Source: Calditrichaceae bacterium (lineage in GTDB: Bacteria > Calditrichota > Calditrichia > Calditrichales > Calditrichaceae). Taken from it: 45,751 nt of DNA. The notes beneath the pieces were generated by a model that had not been told where the DNA came from, ran no database searches, and saw only the letters and a program-made list of their open reading frames with translations. Positions 25,957 to 34,340 of this stretch are shown here, piece by piece (within the stretch, counting starts at the first letter, position 1; each line of letters begins with the position of its first letter). The stretch lies in NCBI GenBank assembly GCA_016928315.1, contig JAFGKZ010000040.1, positions 1-45,751 of the forward strand, read 5' to 3'. Both the position numbers and the translations under genes were made by a program.

Positions 25957-27801
25957 ATGCGATTCTTTTGTGAATTAATTCCATTATTTCTAATATTTAA
26001 TTTTTTTACATTATCAGCTCAACCCTCCGGTGGACCGTACGGTCCAATCCAACAGAAATATGAGTTGCCAAAAGTAAAGGGTAATATCTATTATGTCGCC
26101 CCAGAAGGAAAGGCTGATGCCAAAGGTAAGTCATTAGACAATCCAACAACAATAGAGTCGGCCATAGAGCGTGTTAAATCCGGCGATGCTATCATTCTTC
26201 GCGGCGGTGTGTATCGTACAGGCAATTTAGTTTTGAATCAAAAAATTATTATGCAACCCTACGAAGATGAACGTCCGATTTTAAAGGGAACGTATGTTGC
26301 AAGTGATTGGAAAAAGCAGGATAACGGCCTGTGGGTAACAACATGGTCCCGTTTATTTCCTTCAAAACCGGGGACCTGGTGGCGCCGGCATCGTGAGGGC
26401 GCAAAAACGCCTCAACATCGTTTTAATAATGATATGGTGTTCGTGGATGGCAAATTTTTACAATCAGCCGGTTGGGAAGGTGATGTGAATGACAATACTT
26501 ATTATATTGATTATGAGACAAAACTGGTTTATATCGGTATAGATCCAACGGATCGACTGGTTGAAATCACTGCCTTTGATGCGGCGCTGATCAGAACCAC
26601 CCAAAAGGTTCATGGTAAAAAATCAGATAAAAAAGGTCCTGTCATAAGGGGAATTACATTTACGCAATATGCCTTCCGTGCTTTTTCAATCGAAGGCGTC
26701 TTTCCGGAAGGTATTTCCAATGAAAAAGATCATGGCAAGGATGTTGTTGGGACAACGCTGGAACATTGCACTATTTCTTATTGTTCGCGGGTAGCGGGCT
26801 ATTTCAGAGGCGACTCGCTTAAAATCATTCATTGTAAAATCAGCGATACGAGCACAGAAGGTATCTACATTGAAAGCTCAAATGATGTTCTTTTGGAAAA
26901 GAATATTTTTACGCGTAATAATATCGAAAGAATAACAGGGTACTATCCTGCAGCCGTTAAAATATTTAACCAGAGTTACCGTGTAACCTGTAATGATAAT
27001 CTGGTGATTGATTTGCCCTATTCAAACGGTATCTGGTATGATGTCGGCAATGTGGATGGTGTCTTTACCAATAACTGGATTGAGAATGTCGGTTGTATTG
27101 ACAAAGAACCGTTAACCGATCAGGTTTGGCCGAGTGATAACGGTTTCTTTTTTGAAATATCCAAAGGCGCCGTCTGTGCGGGCAATGTGTTCGTAAATTG
27201 TGATCATGGCATATTGATATTAAACAGCTCTGACGTATATATTTATAATAATACTTTTGTGAACAGCATGGCCGCTATAGGCCGGAATACGAGAAGCGCG
27301 CAGGGGGATCATTTCGGCTGGCATCCCAGTACCGGACCGGATGTAGATGAACGGGACGGCCACATTTTTGTGAATAATCTTCTGGTTGGTGAAAAAGATT
27401 TTAATAGACCACTTCTGTTTACCTGGCAAACTCCATCACTGTGTGATCAATTATCCAAACCTATGTTGGAAAAGCTCGATCATAATATATATGTGCGAAA
27501 ATCGGGTGATTCAAAATACCCTATAATTTTATGGAGTCCGGCATTGACTGATAATTGTCAAACAGAATTTAAAACGACAGATCAATTAAACGAAATATAT
27601 CCATCATTTTCTTATGGCAGTAATAGTTACTTGAATTATAACGGACCATTGTTTAAAAGCAGCGAGTTGGGTAACTATCAATTGCTGGATACATTTCCCG
27701 CTTTGAATTCCGGCGCTGAGATTCCGGTTGAACTAATTAAATTATTACCTGATTATAAAATTGGAACAAAATTTATCGGAGCATTTAATCCTGCTCAATA
27801 A
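25957..27801 (+). CDS. secreted parallel beta-helix enzyme, GH120-like (candidate beta-xylosidase)
   Basis: 614 residues with a signal peptide (1-21). The opening NIYYVAPEGKADAKGKSLDNP then AIERVKSGDAIILRGGVYR is typical of beta-helix carbohydrate enzymes, and a beta-sandwich-like insertion (about 105-215) interrupts the helix. The best resemblance I can recall is GH120 beta-xylosidase XylC of Thermoanaerobacterium. The XylC nucleophile context (WLDW, Asp382) corresponds to GIWYDVGN with Asp362, and its acid/base context (FVEVSHG, Glu405) to FFFEISKG with Glu400. The NNLLVGEKDFNRP stretch downstream also lines up. There is no T9SS tail, so a periplasmic enzyme acting on imported xylo-oligosaccharides is likely. 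GH141 or an uncharacterised beta-helix family remain alternatives. Confidence 0.65.
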   Translation: MRFFCELIPLFLIFNFFTLSAQPSGGPYGPIQQKYELPKVKGNIYYVAPEGKADAKGKSLDNPTTIESAIERVKSGDAIILRGGVYRTGNLVLNQKIIMQPYEDERPILKGTYVASDWKKQDNGLWVTTWSRLFPSKPGTWWRRHREGAKTPQHRFNNDMVFVDGKFLQSAGWEGDVNDNTYYIDYETKLVYIGIDPTDRLVEITAFDAALIRTTQKVHGKKSDKKGPVIRGITFTQYAFRAFSIEGVFPEGISNEKDHGKDVVGTTLEHCTISYCSRVAGYFRGDSLKIIHCKISDTSTEGIYIESSNDVLLEKNIFTRNNIERITGYYPAAVKIFNQSYRVTCNDNLVIDLPYSNGIWYDVGNVDGVFTNNWIENVGCIDKEPLTDQVWPSDNGFFFEISKGAVCAGNVFVNCDHGILILNSSDVYIYNNTFVNSMAAIGRNTRSAQGDHFGWHPSTGPDVDERDGHIFVNNLLVGEKDFNRPLLFTWQTPSLCDQLSKPMLEKLDHNIYVRKSGDSKYPIILWSPALTDNCQTEFKTTDQLNEIYPSFSYGSNSYLNYNGPLFKSSELGNYQLLDTFPALNSGAEIPVELIKLLPDYKIGTKFIGAFNPAQ

Positions 27802-27837
27802 TAGGAAGTAAAATATATTTTTTAAAGGAATTATTCA

Positions 27838-28149
27838 ATGAGGCACCTTTTTTCGAATTATGTATCATATACAATTTCACGAATTACAAAAACAAATAGA
27901 ATATTAGTTTTAGTAATTTGCATAATCGGATTATCATCTTTTTCTTCATTTTCACAGCCTTTGGCTCAACGGCAGGATAAGTTTATTGGCTGTAGTCTTA
28001 ATTATACCATTTATAGTAATTTTGATGATTACTGGAATCAGGTGACGCCGGAAAATGCCGGTAAATGGGGCAGTGTTGAATATTCCCAGGATTAATACAA
28101 CCGGACAAAACTTGATGAAATATATAATTATGCTAAAAGTAAGGCGTGA
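27838..28149 (+). pseudogene. remnant of a GH10 xylanase (N-terminal part only)
   Basis: An ATG with AAAGGAATT upstream opens a secreted GH10 N-terminus: hydrophobic leader, then QDKFIGCSLNY, NFDDYWNQVTPENAGKWGS, a motif typical of FCB GH10 enzymes. A TAA at 28093-28095 breaks the frame after 85 codons, yet the next codons continue the family sequence (YNRTKLDEIYNYAKSK; the usual Trp is Arg). A second stop follows, and homology ends near 28149 with no barrel or catalytic residues. The rest has been deleted. It differs from the intact GH10 of this window, so it is not a partial copy of that gene. Confidence 0.82.
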
Positions 28150-28289
28150 ATCGCTGGCCTTGCTGTTTGTACCCAAAGCCGAAAGAATGAGCGTCTGGAA
28201 ATAAAAGTTCGAACAGTTCTTAAAAATAGAAGAAATGTATATTTAACGTTATCTCTATCTTAATAAAAATTTTAACCTGGAGTACATGT

Positions 28290-30080
28290 ATGAATTATAA
28301 AAAAAATGTTATTGTATGCATGATTTTTATGTTGCAATTATTATCCTTCAATAACAGTATTGCAGAAAAAATTGAATGGGTGAAAAATTTTGGCGGCATA
28401 AAAGATGAACATATTGATCATGTTGTGGTTTGTTCGAATAATGATATTATTGTAATAGGAACTTTCAGCGATACTATGATTTTTAAAAGCGGATCGCAAA
28501 ATCTGGATACTCTGATTTGTGAAAATGAATATGAAGATGTTTTCATTGTCAAGTTTCATTCACATGGCAGCTTTCAGTGGGCTACTTCGATAGCCCATGG
28601 CCCTCAATCTTACGACTGGTGGTTATTCCCATCGGTTGATCCGGATGGTAATTTATTTTTAAGCGGCACCTTTATCGGCGATGTTACCATAGGAAAAAAC
28701 GAAGAGAACGAAATTAGTTTTTCCTCTCTTGAGGAAAATTCTTTAGATATTTTTTTAACAAAAATTCTGGATGATGGGGAAATAGACTGGGCCAGAAAAT
28801 TAGGTGATGTGGAACAGGAAAGCGTCCGGGATATTGATACAGATGATAAAGGATCTGTTTACATAACCGGTCGTTTTTGGGAAAACTCCATATTGCTGCC
28901 CGGCGGGATGAATGAAGATATAACACTTATCGGAAATGCAACATCCTATTCAATTTTTACAACTAAATATGACAAAGATGGAAATATTAAATGGGCTGAG
29001 AAAATATTAAGCGACTATGATATGATGAGCTATTCAATCACAGTAAGTAAAACTGGTAAAGTTGCAATAGGAGGCTATTTTAGTGAAAGCATCTATTTAA
29101 ATTCAGATATAAATAGCGATACACTCATTTCACACGGAGTTGCTGATATTTTTATAGCGACTTATGATTCCAATGGTGTGTATTTATGGGCAACTTCGGA
29201 TGGTGGAACTGAATTTGAAATGGCGTCTGATATAGAATTTGATAGTCAGGAAAATATTATTGTTACAGGCTCTTTTCATGGTATGTTTATAATGGGGGAT
29301 GTTGATACACTTAGAAGCGATAACTCTTTTCATGATGTTATGGATGATATTTTTCTGGCAAAATATGATTCAGAAGGCCACTATCTTTGGTCTCTAAGAG
29401 AAGGCGGAAGTATGCTTGACGGGGGCGAACATATCCAGATTTTTAAAAATGATAAAATATTACTTTCTGGTTTTTACTGGTATGAAGCCACTTTTTCCAA
29501 AGGTAAAAAAAGTTCAAAGTTAGTATCCAACATTGCAGATACCTGCAGTCATTTTGAAGCAAAATATACAGCGGATGGTGATTTGTATTGGGTCGCGGAT
29601 GTTGATAGTTCATTTACTACCTTTAATACGGTTATGGCAGTTGATTCCAGTGAAAATATGATCAGGGCAGGTGAATATTTTGGTAATGTGAATATAGAAA
29701 GTGAGGATAATGCATTGCCTGTTAGCGGTATCGGAGGATTTGATATTTATCTGGCTAAATTTGTTGCTTCACCAACTACCATAAAAAATATCAATAGGTT
29801 AATAAGGGATATTAAACTTGATCAAAATTATCCCAATCCGTTTAACCCGGTGACCGTTATTAATTATTCTGTAGGGGCGATTCATGAATTGCCTGTGCAG
29901 GTAGATTTGAGTATTTATAATAGCCTGGGACAAAAGGTATGCACACTGATCTCTGAAAAACAGAACCCAGGTCATTATTCCGTGGCATGGAATGCATCGG
30001 AATTTGCCAGTGGCATTTATTATTCTCGGTTAAAATCGGATACGAATAGTCAGGTAAAGAAAATGTTACTCATAAAATAG
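28290..30080 (+). CDS. secreted beta-propeller-like (SBBP-type repeat) protein with T9SS sorting domain
   Basis: 596 residues with a signal peptide (about 1-25). Residues 28-490 consist of repeating units of roughly 55-70 residues with the pattern WAxxxGG...D...D..GNxxxxGxFxxxxxxG (for example IEWVKNFGG, VSIDPDGNLFLSGTFIG-like and GSVYITGRFWENS), as in SBBP beta-propeller proteins. A T9SS domain starts at NYPNPFNPVT (513). It contains an unusual insertion, VGAIHELPVQ, encoded by a palindromic repeat. No enzymatic motif is seen; a surface or secreted scaffold is the safest call. It lies after the GH10 remnant and convergent to the LacI gene, so its link to xylan use is uncertain. Confidence 0.75.
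   Translation: MNYKKNVIVCMIFMLQLLSFNNSIAEKIEWVKNFGGIKDEHIDHVVVCSNNDIIVIGTFSDTMIFKSGSQNLDTLICENEYEDVFIVKFHSHGSFQWATSIAHGPQSYDWWLFPSVDPDGNLFLSGTFIGDVTIGKNEENEISFSSLEENSLDIFLTKILDDGEIDWARKLGDVEQESVRDIDTDDKGSVYITGRFWENSILLPGGMNEDITLIGNATSYSIFTTKYDKDGNIKWAEKILSDYDMMSYSITVSKTGKVAIGGYFSESIYLNSDINSDTLISHGVADIFIATYDSNGVYLWATSDGGTEFEMASDIEFDSQENIIVTGSFHGMFIMGDVDTLRSDNSFHDVMDDIFLAKYDSEGHYLWSLREGGSMLDGGEHIQIFKNDKILLSGFYWYEATFSKGKKSSKLVSNIADTCSHFEAKYTADGDLYWVADVDSSFTTFNTVMAVDSSENMIRAGEYFGNVNIESEDNALPVSGIGGFDIYLAKFVASPTTIKNINRLIRDIKLDQNYPNPFNPVTVINYSVGAIHELPVQVDLSIYNSLGQKVCTLISEKQNPGHYSVAWNASEFASGIYYSRLKSDTNSQVKKMLLIK
29872..29897. repeat. REP-like palindrome inserted in frame in the sorting domain
   Basis: The bases centred on ATTCATGAAT (29880-29889), with GGGGC on the left and a degenerate TGCCTGT on the right, form a near-palindrome resembling dispersed small repeats whose translation gives GAIHELP. 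It adds about four residues to a loop between the first two strands of the sorting domain without breaking the frame. Confidence 0.5.
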
Positions 30081-30121
30081 TACCAGGTGAAATACGATAA
30101 GTAGATGATAACTGAGGGGAT

Positions 30122-31165
30122 TTAGGTTTCTCTACTTCCTTGCACTTTTCGCGTTGTTTCCCTTGTAACAATTTTAGAATCCAGGATAATATTTTCAATG
30201 GGCAGAGCCCGGTCTGATTCAATATTATTAATTAAAATCTCTGCAGCTTTCCTGCCAAGTTTCTCAAAAGGTGTACTTATGGTCGATAAGGCCGGTGACC
30301 AATGACGAGCAAATTCAATATCATCGTTTCCAATAATTGAAACATGCTCAGGCACTTTGATATTTAACTGGTGCAGAGCGGACATTAAACCTAAAGCTAC
30401 GACATCATTATAACAAACAATGGCAATGGGAAATTTTTTCCTGTCGAAATTTTTAAAATAGGCCACTCCTTTTTCAAATCCATCATGAAAATGAGAACCG
30501 CAGCATACAACCAAATCATCATGGAATGCTAAATGGGATTCGCTGAAAGCTTTGCGAAAACCCTTTATCCTCTCGACGGTATGTGAGGCAAATTTGGGAC
30601 CTGAGAAATGCAATATATGTGTATGACCATTATCTATTAAAAACTTAACCGCATCGCTCGTTGCTTTTACATTGTTTATACTTACAACATTGGCAAGTAT
30701 TCCCTGTACTTCTTCCAGCATTACAAAGGGATAATTCAGCATTTTTAAATGAAATAAATGTTCAATTTCAACTGTCCCGTTGATAACGGGTGCAATAATA
30801 ACGCCTTTAACATTATTAGCTGCAAATAACTGGGCTATATTTTCTTCATTTTGATGATCACTTTCAGAGCTTGCGATAAATAAGATATAGCCTCTTGAAT
30901 TGGCATATTTTTTTATTTCAACCGCAACCGCGGCGTAAAAAGGATTGTCAAGCTCTCTCATAATTAAACCGATACTCTTACCGATTTTTTGCCCTCTAAG
31001 GTTTCGGGCTTGACCGAGAGGTTGATAATTTAAGTTTTTCATTACCCGAAGAATATGCTCCCGGGTTTTTGCATTAACGGTTGAACGGCTGTTAATTACA
31101 GCGGATACGGTGCCTTTAGAAACACCTGCGGTTTTAGCTACATCATTGATAGTAATTTTTTTCAT
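30122..31165 (-). CDS. LacI-family transcriptional regulator
   Basis: 347 residues when started at the ATG at 31165, which has AAGAAGGG upstream and places the DNA-binding helix at the N-terminus. An upstream in-frame start (31258) would add 31 unrelated residues. Residues 2-50 are the LacI helix-turn-helix (ITINDVAKTAGVSKGTVSAVIN, with the hinge pattern LNYQPLGQARNLRG). Residues 60-335 are the sugar-binding regulator core (IGLIMRELDNPFYAAV, CYNDVVALGLMSAL, VSIIGNDDIEFARHWSPALST). It is encoded opposite to almost everything else in the window and diverges from the pseudokinase gene. A LacI-type palindrome in the divergent intergenic region suggests autoregulation. The effector is unknown. Confidence 0.9.
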   Translation of the reverse strand: MKKITINDVAKTAGVSKGTVSAVINSRSTVNAKTREHILRVMKNLNYQPLGQARNLRGQKIGKSIGLIMRELDNPFYAAVAVEIKKYANSRGYILFIASSESDHQNEENIAQLFAANNVKGVIIAPVINGTVEIEHLFHLKMLNYPFVMLEEVQGILANVVSINNVKATSDAVKFLIDNGHTHILHFSGPKFASHTVERIKGFRKAFSESHLAFHDDLVVCCGSHFHDGFEKGVAYFKNFDRKKFPIAIVCYNDVVALGLMSALHQLNIKVPEHVSIIGNDDIEFARHWSPALSTISTPFEKLGRKAAEILINNIESDRALPIENIILDSKIVTRETTRKVQGSRET

Positions 31166-31628
31166 TTTGCCCTTCTTAATGTCCAATAATAATTCATTTG
31201 AGTATATGGACAAAGACAATAGTATTATCCTTTTTGCCAAGCCGGACAAAGGATTCAATCAATTTTTTTTTTAACACATAATAAAAACTTATAGAGATGA
31301 CGATTCAGCTTGACTGGGATAATTTTTATTGCTTCATTTACTAATTGAAACGGTTCAAATTTAATCAAACCTTCAAGAATAGTCAATAAGTAGTTGATCA
31401 ATGAATTTTTAAATTTATTTGAATAAAAACATCACAATTATTCATCGCTTTGATGGGGCATCTTATGTAAAAAAATAAAAAATATGAACCTATGATACGA
31501 CTTGTATATTTTTTAAATACTTAATATGGCTGTATGCGTTTATTTTTAAAGTCATTTTCAGTATATTAGCAGCAGTTTAATGATTGCCGTTCTAACTTTT
31601 ACGATAGATTTTATTCAATAAAGGATTA
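31166..31628. other. divergent intergenic region between the LacI gene and the pseudokinase gene
   Basis: 463 AT-rich bases containing the putative operator and presumably both promoters. The pseudokinase ribosome site (AAAGGA) lies 7 bases before its ATG. No small gene or RNA is evident. Confidence 0.5.
31345..31358. promoter_or_regulatory. putative LacI-family operator
   Basis: TTGAAACGGTTCAA is an imperfect palindrome with the central CG typical of LacI-family operators and A/T-rich flanks. It lies 180 bases upstream of the lacI-type start codon and 271 bases upstream of the pseudokinase gene. I found no second copy near the sugar-utilisation genes, so autoregulation is the simplest reading. 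Confidence 0.5.
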
Positions 31629-33431
31629 ATGGATACTTCAAAACAACACGGTTCAAAGAAAGAAAGTTTTTTAGAAACCGGCTTGATCATCGATGAACGA
31701 TTTGAGATTATTGAACCTATACGCAAAACCAGCGGCTGTATCGTATACCGCGCAAAGGATCATGAACAGGATATTAATAAAGCTTTACTAATAATCCCCG
31801 CAGTCATTCAATCCGATGTTGAAGCGATGAGCATTTTAAAAGAAGCAGCGCGTAGTTTAATGTGGTTGAAACATCCTCGTATTGCCGCTTTATACGATTT
31901 GCATACGCGGGGTATCTATAACTATTTTGAAATGGAGTATGTCTCAGGAAAAAGCATTAAACGAAAAAAGCATGAAACATCAGGAAAAAAAATTACTGAA
32001 GAGGCCGCTTGCTGGATAGCATTACAGATTCTTGAAGGATTATCATATGCTCATGGAAAAGACTTAATACATAAAAATATTAAACCGCAAAAAATTATTT
32101 TAACTGATAACCGGCAAGTCTCTTTAATAGATTTTGGCGTAACCGGCGCGCTCAGAAATGCCATGGCGCTGGTAAGAGATACAACTTCAAGATCCGCCAT
32201 ATTGTTCATGCCCCCGGAACAACTGCGAGGGAAGCCCCTGACCTTTGCCTCGGATATATACTCTTTGGGTGCAACTTTATATTATCTTCTTGAAAGCAAA
32301 CCTCCGTTTAATCATGGCGATATCCATTATCAAATTTTAAATGAAGAACCAAATCCTATTAAGGGCATATCGGATGCCTTCAATCAAATAATAGCAAAAT
32401 GCCTGACTAAAGATATAAATCTGCGATATCAAACCTGTGAAGAAATGATAAAAGATATCGAGAATATTTCTGCAATTGAGGAAGAGCCCTCAGCAGAAAC
32501 ACCGCTTTCACCTGTGATAACAGAAGTGATTAAAGAAGAAAAGACCGTAGAACAGGATTTGACTGAAGAGGAAAGTGATTCAAAAGCCTATTCATTTCAA
32601 GATGAACCAACGGGTGATACAGATTCAATAGTTGATATTATTTTAGACAAAGTCCAGGCGAATAAGTCAATTTTGATGTGGATTGGCATGTTTATAATTG
32701 TAGTAGCGTCAGTTATTACATTTAAATTGATTTTTAATTCTGGTTCCGGTAACGGTGGTTGGAGTAAATCGGAAATTTCTCAACAGGATAAACAAACCAA
32801 TGTGCGAATGATAGCGGCGCTTAATTCTGCAGCCGACAAACTATATGCCAAAGGTCAGCTTATCACGCCTAAAAGTAACAATGCTCTGGAAATGTATTTG
32901 GAAGTATTGGAAATTGATTCTGATGAGAAATATGCAATTGAGCGCATTGAAACAATGAAAACAAAACTATATACCGATATAAAAAATAATTTAGATAATT
33001 GGATGTTAATAGAAGCAAAAGAACTAATTGAAAACTGCCTGGTTTATTTTGAGAATGATGACAGATTTGAAAAATTGGGCGAGGAATTTGAAACGCTGAT
33101 GGACCGCGCAGAAAAACTGCCTATCAATATTGAGATACTTAATGGCGCAGGAAAATCTGGAATTGCAGGCATACTTTCTAAAGAGCTGAAAAAAAATAAT
33201 TTTAAAGTAGTGAACTCAGATAATTACAGAGTAAATGGCCGTGTGAACTGGAATATCCAGAATACGCTATTTATCGGATCGTTACCAAAAAACGACCGGA
33301 TCGGGAAATTAGAGAAACTATTAAATTTATCGTATAAACAGGATAAATTACCTCATAAACAGTTTAAATCTGCAAATATTATTATTGTATTAGGAAGCGA
33401 CTATAAAACGATACCGGTTCTAAAGAAATAG
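31629..33431 (+). CDS. membrane-anchored serine/threonine pseudokinase with C-terminal LytR_C-like domain
   Basis: 600 residues. Residues 20-283 have the Hanks-type kinase fold, but key residues are replaced: the Gly-rich loop is absent (IRKTSGCIVY), the VAIK lysine is Leu or Ile (KALLIIP, 51-57), HRD is HKN (148-150, so no catalytic Asp) and the KPEN asparagine is Lys (IKPQK). DFG (168-170), PPEQL and SDIYSLGATLYYL are kept, so fold and regulation by binding are plausible but phosphotransfer is not. An acidic linker (284-340) leads to one membrane helix (347-368). Beyond it are a helical TPR-like region (390-490) and a LytR_C-like domain (499-592; INIEILNGAGKSGIAG, ANIIIVLGSDYKT). The kinase-like half is predicted cytoplasmic and the LytR_C part periplasmic. 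The role is unknown; envelope signalling or scaffolding is inferred. Confidence 0.82.
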   Translation: MDTSKQHGSKKESFLETGLIIDERFEIIEPIRKTSGCIVYRAKDHEQDINKALLIIPAVIQSDVEAMSILKEAARSLMWLKHPRIAALYDLHTRGIYNYFEMEYVSGKSIKRKKHETSGKKITEEAACWIALQILEGLSYAHGKDLIHKNIKPQKIILTDNRQVSLIDFGVTGALRNAMALVRDTTSRSAILFMPPEQLRGKPLTFASDIYSLGATLYYLLESKPPFNHGDIHYQILNEEPNPIKGISDAFNQIIAKCLTKDINLRYQTCEEMIKDIENISAIEEEPSAETPLSPVITEVIKEEKTVEQDLTEEESDSKAYSFQDEPTGDTDSIVDIILDKVQANKSILMWIGMFIIVVASVITFKLIFNSGSGNGGWSKSEISQQDKQTNVRMIAALNSAADKLYAKGQLITPKSNNALEMYLEVLEIDSDEKYAIERIETMKTKLYTDIKNNLDNWMLIEAKELIENCLVYFENDDRFEKLGEEFETLMDRAEKLPINIEILNGAGKSGIAGILSKELKKNNFKVVNSDNYRVNGRVNWNIQNTLFIGSLPKNDRIGKLEKLLNLSYKQDKLPHKQFKSANIIIVLGSDYKTIPVLKK

Positions 33432-33446
33432 ATTTAATTGTTTTCT

Positions 33447-34340
33447 TTACTCCCCTTTGTCTTCGCATCTGTTACGATGAGTAATATCAATTATCGAAGC
33501 GATTATAAAATGACCTTCATAGAATTCTGCGTGCGCAAAGCGTATTTCTATTGGGAAGATTCTACCATTTTTTGTCTGACCAAATGTTTCAAATATATTA
33601 GTTTCTAATTTGCCGGATCCATTAAAAATATCTTTGATGTTTTCCTGATGGGATTGAACATATTTATCAGGAATTATAACTTCTATCATCTTGCCAAATA
33701 GATCATTTTTATCATATCCAAACATCTCTTCACAGGCGCTGTTAACCGTATCAATTTTACCTTCCGTATTTACCAAAACCATGGCATACGCTGCTGATTC
33801 GAATAGTATTCTATATTTTTTTTCAGTTTTTCTGAGTATAAATTCATCTCTTTTTTGTTCAGATATATCCTTTATGATGGCAACATATTCCTCTTGTGAA
33901 CTGACTTTATTTATGCGTGTTTCGTATTGACGTAATTCACTGTTTTCAAATTGCTGAAATTCGAATACCTGCGGCAATTTACTTTTTTGCAGATTATTGA
34001 TGGCCTCAATAAATTGCAGGTGTGTTAACGGGTGAAAAACTTCGCTGATATTTTTCTCAACTATTTCATCACATGTCAAATTTAAATGATTATTATGAGA
34101 ATTGCAGTAAACAATATTTCCCTTGCTCTGAATTTTTAGTACGATATCAGGGAGTGTATCCAGAATATCATTTATTTCTTTCTCGGAAAATTGCAGGATA
34201 TTTAATGGGCTGATAGATTGTTTGTTATGTTCATCAATGCTTATATCAGACGGGCCTTTATCTCGGATGAATATAAAGTCTGTTGTTTCTTCCAGCCGAC
34301 TTTTATTTGATAATTCTATATTCTTGTCTTTATAAAGCAC
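33447..34340 (-). CDS. tandem PAS-domain protein without an output domain
   Basis: 297 residues from a GTG at 34340 (AAAAGGA 12 bases upstream). There is no signal peptide or membrane helix, so it is cytoplasmic. After a short N-terminal region come PAS 1 (about 57-160; INDILDTLPDIVLKIQSKGNIVYCN, ending VAIIKDISEQK) and PAS 2 (about 172-290; YRILFESAAYAMVLVNTEGKI, MFGYDKNDLFGKMIEVIIP, IIDITHR). The chain stops right after PAS 2, with no histidine kinase, GGDEF or HTH domain. It is convergent with the pseudokinase gene, only 15 bases separating the stops. It may be a partner sensor, or a remnant of a sensor kinase that lost its output half, although no downstream kinase debris is seen. Confidence 0.82.
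   Translation of the reverse strand: MLYKDKNIELSNKSRLEETTDFIFIRDKGPSDISIDEHNKQSISPLNILQFSEKEINDILDTLPDIVLKIQSKGNIVYCNSHNNHLNLTCDEIVEKNISEVFHPLTHLQFIEAINNLQKSKLPQVFEFQQFENSELRQYETRINKVSSQEEYVAIIKDISEQKRDEFILRKTEKKYRILFESAAYAMVLVNTEGKIDTVNSACEEMFGYDKNDLFGKMIEVIIPDKYVQSHQENIKDIFNGSGKLETNIFETFGQTKNGRIFPIEIRFAHAEFYEGHFIIASIIDITHRNRCEDKGE

Noticed and set aside
28147-28289. Continuation of the GH10 remnant in another frame
   Set aside because: A one-base shift gives only three further plausible residues; after that none of the three frames resembles a GH10 barrel.
31166-31258. Longer LacI product starting at 31258
   Set aside because: LacI-family helix-turn-helix domains start at the N-terminus; the ATG at 31165 has a good ribosome site and the extra 31 residues match nothing.
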